64,000 nt of DNA, from assembly GCA_024235835.1 (NCBI GenBank), contig JACKLQ010000005.1, positions 1 to 64,000 on the forward strand. The letters run 5' to 3'. Positions 49,199-59,399 of the stretch are shown here, one piece after another; the first letter of the stretch is position 1, and each line of letters starts with the position of its first letter. Under the pieces are notes generated by a model, which had not been told where the DNA came from, made no database searches, and was given only the letters and a program-made list of their open reading frames with translations. The translations under genes were made by a program, and so were the position numbers. This DNA is from Thiobacillus sp. GTDB lineage: Bacteria; Pseudomonadota; Gammaproteobacteria; Burkholderiales; Thiobacillaceae.

Positions 49199-50044
49199 TC
49201 AGCGGACCGCACTGCAGGCCTGGAATGTCCGGTTGGCTGCGCCCATGCATGCCTGCCAGGCCTGACGGTCTCTTTCCATGATGGAGCCGCAGGCCAGGTT
49301 GTCCCGCAAACGGGCGCTGTGGCACGCGGAAAGCTGCTGGGCTCTGGTCAACTCGCCGCCGGTGCCGGTGGCTGTTTCGGAGGTCGGGAATGGCGTGCCT
49401 TCCGCCGAGTCGTCGGTGCCATGCTGGCTGCTTGTGAAGGGTACCGAAGAATCGCCCCAGGCTTCGCCCTGCCCAACTTCTCCCGGGGAATGGACTTTGC
49501 TTTCGCCGGACTGATCGTTGGCAAGCGAGCCAACTTGCGCCACTACCGGATTGCCGACCATGTATTGAAATACCCAGCTACTGTATTTCCGGGCGCCCGA
49601 GAAAATGGCATAAGAGGCAGGGAAGTTGCCCGTCTTCCGCGGGGCTTTCTCCGACAGGCTGTATACCCCGGCAATCCCGGGGTTAGGCCCTTTCACCAGC
49701 CCCCACTCCACCGAACCAGTCATGGGGTCCTTATAAAGCCGACGAAGATGGCGGATGGTGTTCGGAAAGCGGGGGTCACGCAGCAGTTCTTCCAGATTCT
49801 TCGGCAGGCGCCGGGCCTGTCCCTGGGGCAAGGAGACATTCCAGAAACTTTCTATGGCCCTGCGGTACTGGTCGCCCACGAACAGCAGTTCCCTTTCCTT
49901 CTCCCTTTGGACGGTGGTCTGCCAGACCGTGCCTACCGCAGCCATGGCCACTCCCAGTATGGCGACGAAGAACATCACCCAGACCAGGGTGAATCCGCGC
50001 TGGCCATGGCGGTACGACGGGTTGGTCAGAAAAATTCCATGCAT
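49199..50044 (-). CDS. Prepilin-like type II secretion / pilus protein (281 aa)
   Basis: A prepilin leader with cleavage motif RGFTLVWVMFFVAILG (about residues 16-31) and one hydrophobic N-terminal helix, then a pseudopilin-like soluble domain (YRRAIESFWN, LPKNLEELLRDPRFPNTIRHLRRLY, DPMTGS) typical of GspG/GspH-like proteins. Position 5 after the cleavage site is Val rather than the usual Glu, which is seen in minor or atypical pseudopilins. The C-terminal third is Ser/Thr/Gly-rich with four cysteines. It lies 60 bases after epsA on the same strand. No other secretion gene is nearby. Confidence 0.8.
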   Translation of the reverse strand: MHGIFLTNPSYRHGQRGFTLVWVMFFVAILGVAMAAVGTVWQTTVQREKERELLFVGDQYRRAIESFWNVSLPQGQARRLPKNLEELLRDPRFPNTIRHLRRLYKDPMTGSVEWGLVKGPNPGIAGVYSLSEKAPRKTGNFPASYAIFSGARKYSSWVFQYMVGNPVVAQVGSLANDQSGESKVHSPGEVGQGEAWGDSSVPFTSSQHGTDDSAEGTPFPTSETATGTGGELTRAQQLSACHSARLRDNLACGSIMERDRQAWQACMGAANRTFQACSAVR

Positions 50045-50104
50045 CAGATCGTCTGGGGCTTGCCCGGCGTGGGCCGGAACGGTTCCTGCTGCCGGAAGCT
50101 GGCT

Positions 50105-50887
50105 TCAGAACTCCTCCCTGGAGGGTCTTATCAAACCGAGGCGTATGGCCTCGGCCACGGCCTGGCCCCGCGTGCGCACATTGAGCTTGCCGCGGATGTT
50201 CTGCATGTGGTTCTTGGCGGTCATCACGCTGAGACTGAGGTTCAGGGCGACATCGGCATTGGACATGCCGTCCCGCACCATCTCCAGTACCTGGATCTCC
50301 CGCGCGGTGAGCAAGTTTCCCAGGCGGCTTGAAGTGGCTTGGCCGACGCTGTCCGAGGCGACCACGCGGGCATAGGTCGCCGAAAGGATGGGCATCAGCA
50401 TTTCCAGCAGGTAGGCGGTTCGCTCGTCCAGACGCTGAACTCGGCTGAATCCGAACCAGAACTGGACGCCGCCATTGGGGCCCAGCAGCGCATGGGATGC
50501 GATGTTCCTGAGTTCCAGGCGAGACAGCGTGTCCACCGTGGCGATATCGCAGGTACCCCTTCCTTCGGGCGAAGGCAGAATGCACGGGCGCTGAGTAATC
50601 CGCCAATGACGTATGGCCATGGTGACCAGGCCATGACGGGGGTTGCACACGATCTCGAAGTGTTCCTGGCGGAAATACCGGCTGGCGCTGAAATAGCGCA
50701 GTTTCAAATCCCCATGCCCCTGTTCGGCATGGCCGCAGAGCAGTATTTCATGGGGCAGCAGCATGAATACCGGCCCCTGGACCCACGTAAAAAATTGCTT
50801 TGCGTTGCAGACTGCCAGCGAAGTTTCCAGGATATGCGTGATTCGGTAGCGGTCCTCGGCATCCACCAGTTGATGTGCTGCTTTCAT
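50105..50887 (-). CDS. epsA: EpsA-type LuxR-family regulator (260 aa)
   Basis: A regulator of the EpsA group (exosortase/exopolysaccharide-associated, LuxR output). The N-terminal 170 residues form an unnamed sensor-like domain (FTWVQGPVFMLLPHEILLCG, LRYFSASRYFR). The C-terminal LuxR helix-turn-helix (about 195-255) reads LLTAREIQVLEMVRDGMSNA, DVALNLSLSVMTAKNHMQNI and RGKLNVRTRGQAVAEAIRLG. The start at 50887 excludes an unlikely extension. EpsA proteins occur in genomes with PEP-CTERM/exosortase systems, so it is one candidate for binding the ATGAGC palindromes nearby. Confidence 0.85.
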   Translation of the reverse strand: MKAAHQLVDAEDRYRITHILETSLAVCNAKQFFTWVQGPVFMLLPHEILLCGHAEQGHGDLKLRYFSASRYFRQEHFEIVCNPRHGLVTMAIRHWRITQRPCILPSPEGRGTCDIATVDTLSRLELRNIASHALLGPNGGVQFWFGFSRVQRLDERTAYLLEMLMPILSATYARVVASDSVGQATSSRLGNLLTAREIQVLEMVRDGMSNADVALNLSLSVMTAKNHMQNIRGKLNVRTRGQAVAEAIRLGLIRPSREEF

Positions 50888-51306
50888 GGCCCGGGTGTTC
50901 GAGAAGGACTTATGACTTATACGTACCGAATGTGATGATTTGGTGATGGGTTGATGAAGAAGGTCTGACAGACCCCACAGGGCGCAAGAATTCCTGATGT
51001 GGAGGGCCTGATGTGGAGGGCGGTGGCATGGTTGCCTCGATGGACCTGCCCGGCAGATATTCCAGCTATAAGCCATGTGCCGGAATTCTGATGGATGCGG
51101 CGCCTTGGTCAGCCATGGTTCATGGTGGCTGGAAAGTGACGCACCCGCCTTTCGCCAGGCGAAACGCCCTGGGCAAGGCTTGGAACTCGCAACGGTAATG
51201 CATGAGGTTGCCCACGGAGGATGGGCGCCCCAGGCCCAGCCCGGTGGGCTTGATCAGAATCTGGTCGTGCGTGCCCCGTGCCTTGGCGGCTGGTTCGGGC
51301 GGATGC
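50888..51306 (-). other. 419-base gap between epsA and suhB with a candidate Pho box
   Basis: On the minus strand CTGTCAG-ACCT-TCTTCAT (50971-50954) resembles a Pho box 67 bases before epsA; ten bases later CCAAAT (50943-50938) is a weak -10. The box overlaps the small palindrome GGTCTGTCAGACC. Further upstream a startless minus frame (51119-51305, for example GTHDQILIKPTGLGLGRPSS) looks coding-like, but I do not recognise it. Nothing else is supported. Confidence 0.4.
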
Positions 51307-52116
51307 TCAGCCCTTCAGTTCGGCGGTGACGTGGGGTTCGATGGCCTGCAGCAACTGCACGAACACCTTGGGGTTGCCGGCCACCACGTGACCGTTTTCC
51401 AGGTAGTTTTCGTTTCCGGCGAAGTCGCTCACCAAGCCACCCGCCTCCATGATCAGCAGGCAGCCGGCGGCGATGTCCCAGGGGCTTAGGCCGATTTCGA
51501 AGAAGCCGTCCATGTGGCCGGCGGCCACCCAGGCCAGGTCCAGGGCGGCGGAGCCGGGACGGCGCAGGCCGGCGGTCTTCCGCACCAGGTCCTTGAACAT
51601 GCCCATGTAGGCGTCCAGGTGGGTGAAGTCGCGGAAGGGGAAGCCGGTGCCGATGAGGCTGTCCTGCAGCTTGTCCCGGCGGGTGACGCGGATGCGGCGC
51701 TCGTTGAGGAAGGCACCCCGGCCCCGGCTGGCGGTGTAGAGATCGTTGCGAACCGGGTCGTAGATCACGGCCTGGGAGAGCTGGCCCCGGTACAGCAGGG
51801 CGATGGAGACGGCGTACTGGGGCACGCCGTGGAGGAAGTTTGTGGTGCCGTCCAGGGGGTCGATGATCCACTGGTATTCGGATTCGCCCACTTCGCCGCC
51901 GGATGCACCCGTTTCCTCCCCCAGGATGGCATGTCTGGGGTAGGCCTCCAGCAGGGTCTGGATGATGGCCTGTTCCGCCATCTGGTCCACTTCGCTGACG
52001 AAGTCGTTCTCGCGCTTGACGCGCACGGTGAGGCGGTCCACGTTAAGACTGCCGCGGTTGATGATGGCGCCAGCGCGCCGTGCGGCTTTCACCGCCGTGT
52101 TGAGCATCGGGTGCAT
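51307..52116 (-). CDS. suhB: Inositol-1-monophosphatase family protein SuhB (269 aa)
   Basis: Magnesium-dependent inositol monophosphatase; SuhB also binds RNA polymerase in ribosomal RNA antitermination. Motifs: GEETG (about 67), [14 protein letters not shown] (about 83), [16 protein letters not shown] and [16 protein letters not shown] (about 211). The ATG at 52116 ([16 protein letters not shown]) is the family start; the open frame runs much further upstream. It is divergent from trmJ with 40 bases between starts, a conserved arrangement near isc operons. Confidence 0.95.
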   Translation of the reverse strand: MHPMLNTAVKAARRAGAIINRGSLNVDRLTVRVKRENDFVSEVDQMAEQAIIQTLLEAYPRHAILGEETGASGGEVGESEYQWIIDPLDGTTNFLHGVPQYAVSIALLYRGQLSQAVIYDPVRNDLYTASRGRGAFLNERRIRVTRRDKLQDSLIGTGFPFRDFTHLDAYMGMFKDLVRKTAGLRRPGSAALDLAWVAAGHMDGFFEIGLSPWDIAAGCLLIMEAGGLVSDFAGNENYLENGHVVAGNPKVFVQLLQAIEPHVTAELKG

Positions 52117-52156
52117 GGTTGTATAAAGAGCGTTTGAATTCGGCGTCGATTTTACC

Positions 52157-52885
52157 GTGAACCAGCCCATTTCCTTAGCCAATATACGCATCGTCCTCCT
52201 GGAAACCAGCCACCCGGGCAACCTGGGAGCCGTGGCCCGGGCCATGAAGGTCATGGGTTTGAGCGACCTTCGCCTGGTCACGCCCAAGTGCGCGATCGAT
52301 GACGAGGCCCGGGCCCGGGCCTCCGGTGCGGTGGATGTGCTGGAGGCGGCCCGGCTCTGCGCCAGCCTGGACGAGGCCCTGGCGGACACGGTGCTGGCGG
52401 CGGCCTGCACATCCCGACGCCGGGATTTGCCTCATCCCGCCTATACCCCGCGCCAGGCCGCTCCGGAACTGCTTGACCTGGCAGGCTCCGCGCCCGTCGC
52501 CATTGTCTTCGGCTCCGAAACCTTCGGCCTCTCGAATGAACAACTCATGAAATGCCGCTGGCTCATCAACATCCCCACCAATCCTGATTACGCCTCCCTG
52601 AACCTGGGGGCGGCAGTGCAGGTCGTGGCCTATGAACTGCGTAGCAGCCTGATGGACGCGCCTCTGGCCCTGCCGGAGTTCGAGCCGGCCACCCACCAGG
52701 CGGTGGAGGCCCTGCTGGCGGAGATGGAGCGCACCCTGGTGGACATCGGCTTCCTGGATCCGGCCCACCCCAAGCGGCTCATGCCCCGTTTGCGGCGCTT
52801 CTTCGCCAAGGCCGGGCTGGAAAAGGAGGAGGTGGCCATCTGGCGGGGCATCCTCGGTGCGGCCAAGGGGGGAATCAAGCCTTGA
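52157..52885 (+). CDS. trmJ: tRNA (cytidine/uridine-2'-O)-methyltransferase TrmJ (242 aa)
   Basis: A SPOUT methyltransferase that modifies position 32 of tRNAs. It begins at GTG 52157: [20 protein letters not shown] (motif 1), [15 protein letters not shown] (motif 2, about 116) and [20 protein letters not shown] (motif 3, about 136) build the knotted SAM site. The helical C-terminus holds [15 protein letters not shown]. It is the first gene of the trmJ-cysE-isc direction. Confidence 0.95.
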   Translation: MNQPISLANIRIVLLETSHPGNLGAVARAMKVMGLSDLRLVTPKCAIDDEARARASGAVDVLEAARLCASLDEALADTVLAAACTSRRRDLPHPAYTPRQAAPELLDLAGSAPVAIVFGSETFGLSNEQLMKCRWLINIPTNPDYASLNLGAAVQVVAYELRSSLMDAPLALPEFEPATHQAVEALLAEMERTLVDIGFLDPAHPKRLMPRLRRFFAKAGLEKEEVAIWRGILGAAKGGIKP

Positions 52886-52963
52886 ACCGGAACGTGTGCC
52901 GAATTTGACCGGATTGGTCGGGAATTGGGACAATTCGCTCCTTAATCTTTTCTGAATATTCAA

Positions 52964-53713
52964 ATGTTCGCCAGACTGCGGGAAGACATCCGTGTCGTGT
53001 TCGACCGGGACCCGGCGGCGCGCACCTTCTTCGAGGTGCTGACGACGTACCCGGGGCTGCATGCCATTCTTTGGCATCGCATGTCCCATGGTCTGTGGCA
53101 TATGGGGTTCAAGTGGCTGGCGCGGCTGTCCAGCACCATCGCCCGCTGGTTCACCGGCATCGAGATCCACCCGGGCGCCAGGATCGGCCGCCGGGTGTTC
53201 ATCGATCACGGCATGGGCGTGGTGATCGGCGAGACGGCGGAGATCGGCGACGACTGCACCCTTTATCACGGTGTGACGCTGGGCGGCACTTCCTGGCAGA
53301 AGGGCAAGCGGCATCCCACCCTGGAGGCGGGGGTCATCGTCGGCGCGGGGGCCAAGGTGCTGGGTCCCATTACCCTGGGAGCCGGCGCCAAGGTGGGCTC
53401 CAACGCGGTGGTGGTGAAGAGCGTGCCGGCCGGCGCCACGGCGGTGGGTATTCCCGCCCGCATTCTGGATAGCGAGTCGGACAAGGAAAGGGAAGAAAAG
53501 GCCAAGCAGATGGGCTTCTCCGCCTATGGCGTGGGGGCGGACATGAATGACCCCATGGTGAAGGCCATCCACGGCCTCATCGAGCATTCCTCCAACACCG
53601 ACAAGCGCCTGGACTGGATCGTGACAGAGTTGCAGCGCCTGGGAGCCAGTCCTGAAGGGAAGAAACCGGACGACCATTTCGACCCGGATTCCTTAAACAA
53701 GATGGTTGATTGA
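52964..53713 (+). CDS. cysE: Serine O-acetyltransferase CysE (249 aa)
   Basis: Makes O-acetylserine, the precursor of cysteine, which is the sulfur donor for the isc system downstream. It begins [20 protein letters not shown], has an N-terminal helical part ([20 protein letters not shown]) and then left-handed beta-helix hexapeptides ([22 protein letters not shown], in part; [20 protein letters not shown]). A C-terminal tail follows. The length suits the short CysE form common beside iscR. It ends 81 bases before iscR. Confidence 0.95.
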   Translation: MFARLREDIRVVFDRDPAARTFFEVLTTYPGLHAILWHRMSHGLWHMGFKWLARLSSTIARWFTGIEIHPGARIGRRVFIDHGMGVVIGETAEIGDDCTLYHGVTLGGTSWQKGKRHPTLEAGVIVGAGAKVLGPITLGAGAKVGSNAVVVKSVPAGATAVGIPARILDSESDKEREEKAKQMGFSAYGVGADMNDPMVKAIHGLIEHSSNTDKRLDWIVTELQRLGASPEGKKPDDHFDPDSLNKMVD

Positions 53714-53728
53714 TTTTTGTCAGGATGA

Positions 53729-53755
53729 ATAGTTGACTGTTTTTCTCGGGATTAG
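53729..53755 (+). promoter_or_regulatory. Type 1 IscR-binding site at the isc promoter
   Basis: ATAGTTGACT, a T-rich middle, then CTCGGGATTAG closely follows the known type 1 IscR site, which binds the [2Fe-2S] form of IscR and represses the operon. TTGACT within it can serve as the -35 element. Confidence 0.8.
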
Positions 53756-53794
53756 TAGAGTGGTAGCACCTTATCCCTTCGAGCGAGGCACACC

Positions 53795-54295
53795 ATGCGT
53801 CTGACCACCAAAGGCCGTTTCGCTGTAACCGCCATGATTGACCTGGGCATGCGCCACCAGCGCGGCCCCGTGACCCTGGCTGGCATCAGTGAGCGCCAGC
53901 GTATCTCCCTGTCCTATCTGGAGCAACTGTTCGGGCGCCTGCGCCGGCAGGGCATCGTGGACAGCGTGCGGGGCCCCGGTGGCGGGTACACCCTGGCCTT
54001 GCCCATGGACGATATCTCCGTGGCCAGCATCATCCGTGCCGTGGACGAGCCTATCGACGCCACCCAGTGCGGTGGCCTGGGCAACTGCCATGACGACCGG
54101 GAATGCATGACCCATGACTTGTGGATGAGCCTGAACGCCCGCATCTACGACTATCTGGAATCCGTGCATCTGGGCGAGCTGGTGCGCAAGCAGTTGCAAA
54201 AGGAGGCCGACGAAGCGTCCGGCAAGACTGAAGCAAGGAAGCATGACCACCGCGTCATCGGTTCGGCGGAATTGAAGGCCGTGGTCCACGGCTGA
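53795..54295 (+). CDS. iscR: Fe-S cluster regulator IscR (166 aa)
   Basis: Rrf2-family repressor of the isc operon that senses Fe-S supply. Winged helix-turn-helix at the N-terminus (MRLTTKGRFAVTAMIDLG, ISLSYLEQLFGRLRRQGIV, VRGPGGGYTLA). The cluster ligands are Cys 92, Cys 98 and Cys 104 with His 107, in CGGLGNCHDDRECMTH. First gene of the isc operon, behind its own binding site. Confidence 0.97.
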   Translation: MRLTTKGRFAVTAMIDLGMRHQRGPVTLAGISERQRISLSYLEQLFGRLRRQGIVDSVRGPGGGYTLALPMDDISVASIIRAVDEPIDATQCGGLGNCHDDRECMTHDLWMSLNARIYDYLESVHLGELVRKQLQKEADEASGKTEARKHDHRVIGSAELKAVVHG

Positions 54296-54316
54296 ACACG
54301 AAGAAAAAGGTTCAAC

Positions 54317-55528
54317 ATGGTCAAGACCCCCATTTACCTCGACTACTCGGCCACCACCCCGGTGGACCCCCGCGTGGCCGCCCAGATGATTCCCTATCTC
54401 ACCGAGAAGTTTGGCAATCCGGCCTCCCGTTCCCACAGCTTTGGCTGGGTGGCGGACGCGGCGGTGGAGGAGGCCCGTGCTCACGTGGCAGCCCTGGTGA
54501 ACGCCGACCCCAAGGAGATCGTCTGGACCTCAGGCGCCACCGAATCCAACAACCTGGCCATCAAGGGCGCCGCCCACTTCTATTCCGGCAAGGGCAAGCA
54601 CCTGATCACAGTGAAGACCGAGCACAAGGCGGTGCTGGACACCTGCCGGGAACTGGAGCGGGAAGGTTTCGAGGTGACCTACCTGGGCGTGCAGCCCAAC
54701 GGGCTGCTCGACCTCGAGGAGCTCAAGTCCGCCATCCGTCCGGACACCATCCTGGTCTCCGTCATGTTCGTGAACAACGAGATCGGCGTCATCCAGGACA
54801 TCCCGGCCATCGGCGAGCTCTGCCGCGCCAGTGGCATCATTTTCCACGTGGACGCCGCCCAGGCCACGGGCAAGGTGGAAATCGACCTGCAAAAGCTGAA
54901 GGTGGACCTCATGTCCTTCTCGGCCCACAAGACCTACGGCCCCAAGGGAATCGGCGCGCTGTATGTGCGGCGCAAGCCCCGGGTGCGCCTGGAGGCCCAG
55001 ATGCATGGCGGCGGGCACGAGCGCGGCATGCGTTCCGGCACCCTGGCCACCCATCAGATCGTGGGCATGGGCGAGGCCTTCCGCATCGCCAGGCTGGAGA
55101 TGGGCACCGAGACCGAGCGCATCCGGCACCTGCGCGACAAGCTCTGGTACGGCCTGCAGGATATCGAGGAAGTGCACCTGAACGGCGACCTGGAGCGCCG
55201 CATCGCCGGCAACCTGAACGTGAGCTTCAATTTCGTCGAAGGCGAGAGCCTCATCATGGCCATCAAGGACCTGGCCGTGTCCTCCGGCTCCGCCTGCACC
55301 TCCGCCAGCCTGGAGCCCTCCTACGTGCTCAAGGCCCTGGGGCGCAACGACGAGCTGGCCCACAGTTCCATCCGCTTCACCATCGGCCGCTTCACCACCG
55401 AGGAAGAGATCGACTACACCGTCAAGCTGCTGCACGAGAAGATCGGCAAGCTGCGCGAGATGTCCCCCCTGTGGGAGATGTACAAGGACGGCATCGATCT
55501 CAACACCGTGCAGTGGGCGGCACATTAA
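54317..55528 (+). CDS. iscS: Cysteine desulfurase IscS (403 aa)
   Basis: PLP enzyme that takes sulfur from cysteine and passes it to IscU, thiouridine and other pathways. Begins [20 protein letters not shown]; the PLP lysine is in [18 protein letters not shown] (about 206) and the persulfide cysteine in [20 protein letters not shown] (about 328). The C-terminus [20 protein letters not shown] is the IscU-contact tail. It lies 21 bases after iscR. Confidence 0.98.
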   Translation: MVKTPIYLDYSATTPVDPRVAAQMIPYLTEKFGNPASRSHSFGWVADAAVEEARAHVAALVNADPKEIVWTSGATESNNLAIKGAAHFYSGKGKHLITVKTEHKAVLDTCRELEREGFEVTYLGVQPNGLLDLEELKSAIRPDTILVSVMFVNNEIGVIQDIPAIGELCRASGIIFHVDAAQATGKVEIDLQKLKVDLMSFSAHKTYGPKGIGALYVRRKPRVRLEAQMHGGGHERGMRSGTLATHQIVGMGEAFRIARLEMGTETERIRHLRDKLWYGLQDIEEVHLNGDLERRIAGNLNVSFNFVEGESLIMAIKDLAVSSGSACTSASLEPSYVLKALGRNDELAHSSIRFTIGRFTTEEEIDYTVKLLHEKIGKLREMSPLWEMYKDGIDLNTVQWAAH

Positions 55529-55531
55529 CTT

Positions 55532-55617
55532 CGTGTGAAGGAGGAAGGGAGAAGGGTCAAGGGTAACAGCGCCACACCCTTCCCCCTTTACCCTTTCCCC
55601 TTTACCGCGACGCAAGG
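55532..55617 (+). repeat. Intergenic inverted array of GAAGGG-type units between iscS and iscU
   Basis: Left side: several imperfect copies of GAAGGG/AAGGGT. Right side: the reverse complements (CCCTTCCCCC, TACCCTTTCCCC). Together they can fold into a long imperfect hairpin. The same unit family fills the iscA-hscB gap. Confidence 0.7.
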
Positions 55618-55625
55618 AGCAAAAA

Positions 55626-56057
55626 ATGGCATATAGCGAACAGGTTCTGGACCACTACGAGAATCCCCGCAACGTGGGTGCCTTCGAGAAGGATGATGCC
55701 GGTGTGGGCACCGGCATGGTGGGTGCCCCCGCCTGCGGCGACGTGATGAAGCTGCAGATCAAGGTGAACGAGCAGGGTGTCATCGAGGACGCCAAGTTCA
55801 AGACCTATGGCTGCGGCTCCGCCATTGCTTCCTCTTCCCTGGTGACCGAATGGGTCAAGGGCAAGACCCTGGACGAGGCCATGAACCTCAAGAACACCCA
55901 GATCGCCGAGGAACTGGCCCTGCCGCCGGTGAAGATACACTGCTCCATCCTGGCGGAGGACGCCATCAAGGCGGCCGTGGCGGACTACAAGCAGAAGCAT
56001 GGCGCCGTTGCTGGCAGCGCCGAGTACACCGCCTGCAACCCGCCCAAGGAGCACTGA
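55626..56057 (+). CDS. iscU: Fe-S scaffold protein IscU (143 aa)
   Basis: Assembles the [2Fe-2S] cluster. [20 protein letters not shown] is the family start; ligand cysteines are in [11 protein letters not shown] (Cys 37), [12 protein letters not shown] (Cys 63) and [12 protein letters not shown] (Cys 106). LPPVK at about 100 is the HscA recognition motif. The C-terminus is about 15 residues longer than E. coli IscU. Confidence 0.97.
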   Translation: MAYSEQVLDHYENPRNVGAFEKDDAGVGTGMVGAPACGDVMKLQIKVNEQGVIEDAKFKTYGCGSAIASSSLVTEWVKGKTLDEAMNLKNTQIAEELALPPVKIHCSILAEDAIKAAVADYKQKHGAVAGSAEYTACNPPKEH

Positions 56058-56058
56058 C

Positions 56059-56463
56059 ATGGGCGCCGCAAACTGCGCTGTACCCGAGGGTATGCCCTCC
56101 GACGTCTCCCAACTGGGCATGGGGCCCGCCGCCCAGGTCGGTTCGGTGACCCTGTCAGAGCGGGCCGCCACCCACATTCGCAACTTCCTGGAGAAGCGCG
56201 GCAAGGGCCTGGGCATCAAGCTGGGCGTGCGCACCTCCGGTTGCTCCGGCATGGCCTACAAGCTGGAGTTCGTGGACGCGGAAGACCCGGAAGACCAGCG
56301 CTTCGAGAGCCACGGCGTGGCCATTTACATCGACCCCAAGAGTCTCTCCTACCTTGCAGGCACCGAGCTGGACTACGTGCGAGAAGGCCTGAACGAGGGC
56401 TTCAAGTTCAACAACCCCAACGTCAAGTCCGAGTGCGGCTGCGGGGAATCGTTCAACGTCTGA
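56059..56463 (+). CDS. iscA: A-type Fe-S carrier IscA (134 aa)
   Basis: Carries clusters or iron to target proteins. Core [20 protein letters not shown] with cysteines in [14 protein letters not shown] and [11 protein letters not shown]. It has about 27 extra residues at the N-terminus before the core. The next in-frame ATG downstream (56092 region) would shorten it, but the ATG one base after the iscU stop fits translational coupling. Confidence 0.93.
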   Translation: MGAANCAVPEGMPSDVSQLGMGPAAQVGSVTLSERAATHIRNFLEKRGKGLGIKLGVRTSGCSGMAYKLEFVDAEDPEDQRFESHGVAIYIDPKSLSYLAGTELDYVREGLNEGFKFNNPNVKSECGCGESFNV

Positions 56464-56465
56464 AT

Positions 56466-56544
56466 TCTTGAAGGGTGAAGGGGGAAGGGATAAGGGTAAA
56501 ACCCCGCGCCACCTCTTCTCCCTTCCCCCTTTGCCCTTCACCGC
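56466..56544 (+). repeat. Intergenic inverted array of GAAGGG-type units between iscA and hscB
   Basis: GAAGGGTGAAGGGGGAAGGG opens the gap and its near reverse complement (CTTCTCCCTTCCCCC, then GCCCTTCACC) closes it, directly before the hscB start. Same family as the iscS-iscU gap; a long hairpin is possible. Confidence 0.75.
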
Positions 56545-57072
56545 ATGACCCTCGACTTCTCCAAAAGCCATTTCGAACTCTTCGGCCTGCCGGTGTCTTT
56601 CGGCGTGGACGCCGGGTGCCTGGACCAGGCCTACCGGGACATCCAGGCGGAGATCCACCCGGACAAGTTTGCCCATGCGGGGGAAGCGGAGAAGCGGCTG
56701 TCCATGCAGTGGACCACCCGGGTGAACGAGGCCTACCAGACCCTGAAGAAACCCTTCGAGCGGGCCCGCTATCTGCTCCAGCTGCAGGGCATCGACGCCA
56801 TGGACCCCAAGAACACGGTGATGCCGCCGGACTTCCTCATGCAGCAGATGGAATGGCGGGAGGCCCTGGCGGAGGCTGCCCAGTCCAGGGACGAGGGCGC
56901 ATTGCAGAAGCTGGAGAAGGATCTGCGCGCCCACGCCACGGCCTTGCAGGGCGAGTTGGCCCGCCTTATCGACGAAGACAAAAACTACCCCCGCGCCGGC
57001 GAAACCTTGCGCAAGGTGCGTTTCATGGACAAGCTTCTGGAAGAGACCGATGCGGCTTACGAAGAGTTGTGA
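56545..57072 (+). CDS. hscB: J-domain co-chaperone HscB (175 aa)
   Basis: Brings IscU to HscA. J domain at the N-terminus (HFELFGLPVSFGVDAGCLDQ, with IHPDKFAHAGEAEKR carrying the HPD motif at about 32), followed by the helical IscU-binding domain (PDFLMQQMEWREALAEA). No strong Shine-Dalgarno site; the upstream hairpin may take part. Confidence 0.96.
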   Translation: MTLDFSKSHFELFGLPVSFGVDAGCLDQAYRDIQAEIHPDKFAHAGEAEKRLSMQWTTRVNEAYQTLKKPFERARYLLQLQGIDAMDPKNTVMPPDFLMQQMEWREALAEAAQSRDEGALQKLEKDLRAHATALQGELARLIDEDKNYPRAGETLRKVRFMDKLLEETDAAYEEL

Positions 57073-57181
57073 AACGTGAAATGTGACTCGCCGCAATGCG
57101 GCTCAAGTGAAATGTGATGGACTGAACGTAGCGCCGCATTTCACCTTTCACATTTCACGTTTCACCTTTCACGGTAATCTC
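57073..57181 (+). repeat. Intergenic inverted array of GTGAAA-type units between hscB and hscA
   Basis: Left units GAAACGTGAAATGTGA and AAGTGAAATGTGA are mirrored by CATTTCACCTTTCAC and CACGTTTCACC. The unit differs from that of the two gaps before, but the architecture (left units, loop, complementary right units) is the same. Confidence 0.75.
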
Positions 57182-59050
57182 ATGGCCCTGCTGCAAATCG
57201 CCGAACCCGGCCTTTCCACCGCGCCCCACCAGCACCGGCTGGCGGTGGGCATCGACCTGGGTACCACCAACTCCCTGGTGGCCACGGTGCGCAACGGCGT
57301 GTCCGTGGTGCTCAACGACGCCCGGGGCCACGGCCTGCTTCCCTCCGTGGTGCGTTATCACGCCGACGGTTCCACCACCGTGGGCCTGGCCTCCCAGGCC
57401 AAGGCGGCGGAGGACCCCCACAACACCATCATCTCGGTTAAGCGCTTCATGGGGCGGGGCATCAAGGACATCCCGGACGTCGCCACCATGCCCTACAAGT
57501 TCGTGGATGCACCGGGCATGGTGCAGTTGAAGACCGTGGCCGGCGTCAAGAGCCCGGTGGAAGTGTCCGCCGAGATCCTCAAGATCATGAAGCACCGGGC
57601 CGAGGCGGCCCTGGGGGGAGAACTGGTGGGGGCGGTGATCACCGTGCCGGCCTATTTCGACGACGCACAGCGCCAGGCCACCAAGGATGCCGCCCGGCTG
57701 GCGGGCCTCAACGTGCTGCGCCTGCTGAACGAGCCCACCGCCGCGGCCATCGCCTACGGCCTGGACAACGCCGCCGAGGGGATTTACGCGGTGTATGACC
57801 TGGGGGGCGGCACTTTCGACATCTCCATTCTCAAGCTCACCAAGGGCGTATTCGAGGTACTGGCCACCAATGGCGATTCCGCCCTGGGGGGGGACGACTT
57901 CGACCGTCGCATCTACTGCTGGGTGCTGGACCAGGCCAAGATCCACACCCTTTCGGACCAGGACAAGACCCTCCTCATGGCACACGCCCGGGAGGCCAAG
58001 GAAAACCTGTCGGACCACGGCGAGGCCCACATCACCGTGGTGCTGTCCACGGGCGAGGTCATCAACCTGCGTCTCACTGAGGCAGAGTTCAACGAAATGA
58101 CCGCCAGCCTGGTGAACAAGACCCTCACCCCCACGCGCAAGGCCCTGCGGGATGCGGGTCTGCAGCCCGAGGACGTAAAGGGCGTGGTGATGGTGGGGGG
58201 TTCCACCCGCATCCCGCGTATCCAGGCCGCCGTGGGCGAGTTTTTCGGCCAGACTCCACTGACCAATCTGGACCCGGACAAGGTGGTGGCCCTGGGAGCC
58301 GCCATCCAGGCCAACGTGCTGGCCGGCAACAAGAGCGGCGACGAGTGGCTGCTGCTGGATGTGGTGCCCCTGTCCCTGGGCCTGGAGACCATGGGTGGTC
58401 TCACCGAGAAAATCATTCCCCGCAACGCCACCATTCCCACCGCCCGGGCCCAGGAATTCACCACCTTCAAGGACGGTCAGACCGCCATGAGCATCCACGT
58501 GGTGCAGGGTGAGAGGGAACTGGTGTCCGACTGCCGCAGCCTGGCCCGTTTCGAATTGCGCGGCATTCCCCCCATGGTGGCCGGCGCGGCCCGCATCCGT
58601 GTCACCTTCCAGGTGGACGCTGACGGTTTGTTGTCCGTCACTGCCCGGGAGATGGGCACGGGCATCGAGTCACACATCGCCGTGAAGCCGTCCTACGGCC
58701 TTACCGACGATGAAGTGGCCACCATGCTGCAGGACTCCTACGCCCACGCCCAGGACGACATGGCCGCCCGCAACCTGGCCGAGGCCAAGGTGGACGCCCG
58801 GCGCCTGGCCGAGGCCACGGAGGCGGCCCTGGCGGAGGACGGTGACAGGCTGCTGCTCCCCGCCGAGCGGGCGGCCATTGAAGAACTGCTGCGCGCCCTC
58901 AAATCCGCCTTGCAGGGCGATGACCTGATCGCCGTGAAACGGGCCAGCGACCGCCTTAACCAGGGCACGGGCGAGTTCGCCGCCCGACGCATGGACGCCA
59001 GCGTGAAGCGGGCCCTCACCGGCCACAAGCTGGATGAACTGGAGATATAG
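57182..59050 (+). CDS. hscA: Hsp70-type chaperone HscA (622 aa)
   Basis: ATPase that helps release the cluster from IscU. Nucleotide-binding domain: [15 protein letters not shown] (about 21), [20 protein letters not shown] (about 153), [15 protein letters not shown] (about 203), [13 protein letters not shown] (about 338). Substrate domain follows ([20 protein letters not shown]). The start at 57182 ([10 protein letters not shown]) matches HscA; the longer frame runs through the repeat. Confidence 0.97.
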   Translation: MALLQIAEPGLSTAPHQHRLAVGIDLGTTNSLVATVRNGVSVVLNDARGHGLLPSVVRYHADGSTTVGLASQAKAAEDPHNTIISVKRFMGRGIKDIPDVATMPYKFVDAPGMVQLKTVAGVKSPVEVSAEILKIMKHRAEAALGGELVGAVITVPAYFDDAQRQATKDAARLAGLNVLRLLNEPTAAAIAYGLDNAAEGIYAVYDLGGGTFDISILKLTKGVFEVLATNGDSALGGDDFDRRIYCWVLDQAKIHTLSDQDKTLLMAHAREAKENLSDHGEAHITVVLSTGEVINLRLTEAEFNEMTASLVNKTLTPTRKALRDAGLQPEDVKGVVMVGGSTRIPRIQAAVGEFFGQTPLTNLDPDKVVALGAAIQANVLAGNKSGDEWLLLDVVPLSLGLETMGGLTEKIIPRNATIPTARAQEFTTFKDGQTAMSIHVVQGERELVSDCRSLARFELRGIPPMVAGAARIRVTFQVDADGLLSVTAREMGTGIESHIAVKPSYGLTDDEVATMLQDSYAHAQDDMAARNLAEAKVDARRLAEATEAALAEDGDRLLLPAERAAIEELLRALKSALQGDDLIAVKRASDRLNQGTGEFAARRMDASVKRALTGHKLDELEI

Positions 59051-59060
59051 GAATGGAAAG

Positions 59061-59399
59061 ATGCCCCAACTGATCGTCCTGCCCCACGTGGAGTTGTGTC
59101 CCAACGGCGCCGTCATCGATGCCCAGAAGGGCGTGTCCATCTGCGACACCCTGCTGGAGAACGGCATCGAGATCGAGCACGCCTGCGAGAAATCCTGCGC
59201 CTGCACCACCTGCCACGTCATCCTGCGGGAAGGCTACGAGAGCCTGTCCGAGGCCACGGAGTTGGAAGATGACCTGCTCGACAAGGCCTGGGGCCTGGAG
59301 CCCACTTCACGCCTCTCCTGTCAGGCCCTGGTGGGCAGCGAGGACCTGATCGTGGAAATCCCCAAGTACACCATCAACATGGTGAAGGAAGGACACTAA
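59061..59399 (+). CDS. fdx: ISC-type [2Fe-2S] ferredoxin (112 aa)
   Basis: Electron donor for cluster assembly. Adrenodoxin-type motif Cys-x5-Cys-x2-Cys in HACEKSCACTTCHVI with the fourth cysteine in SRLSCQALVG. MPQLIVLPHVELCPNGAVID is the family start. It lies 10 bases after hscA. Confidence 0.97.
   Translation: MPQLIVLPHVELCPNGAVIDAQKGVSICDTLLENGIEIEHACEKSCACTTCHVILREGYESLSEATELEDDLLDKAWGLEPTSRLSCQALVGSEDLIVEIPKYTINMVKEGH

Noticed and set aside
51119..51305. Minus-strand frame between suhB and epsA reading like a protein
   Set aside because: It has no start codon in a suitable place and no motif I can name; kept only as a note.
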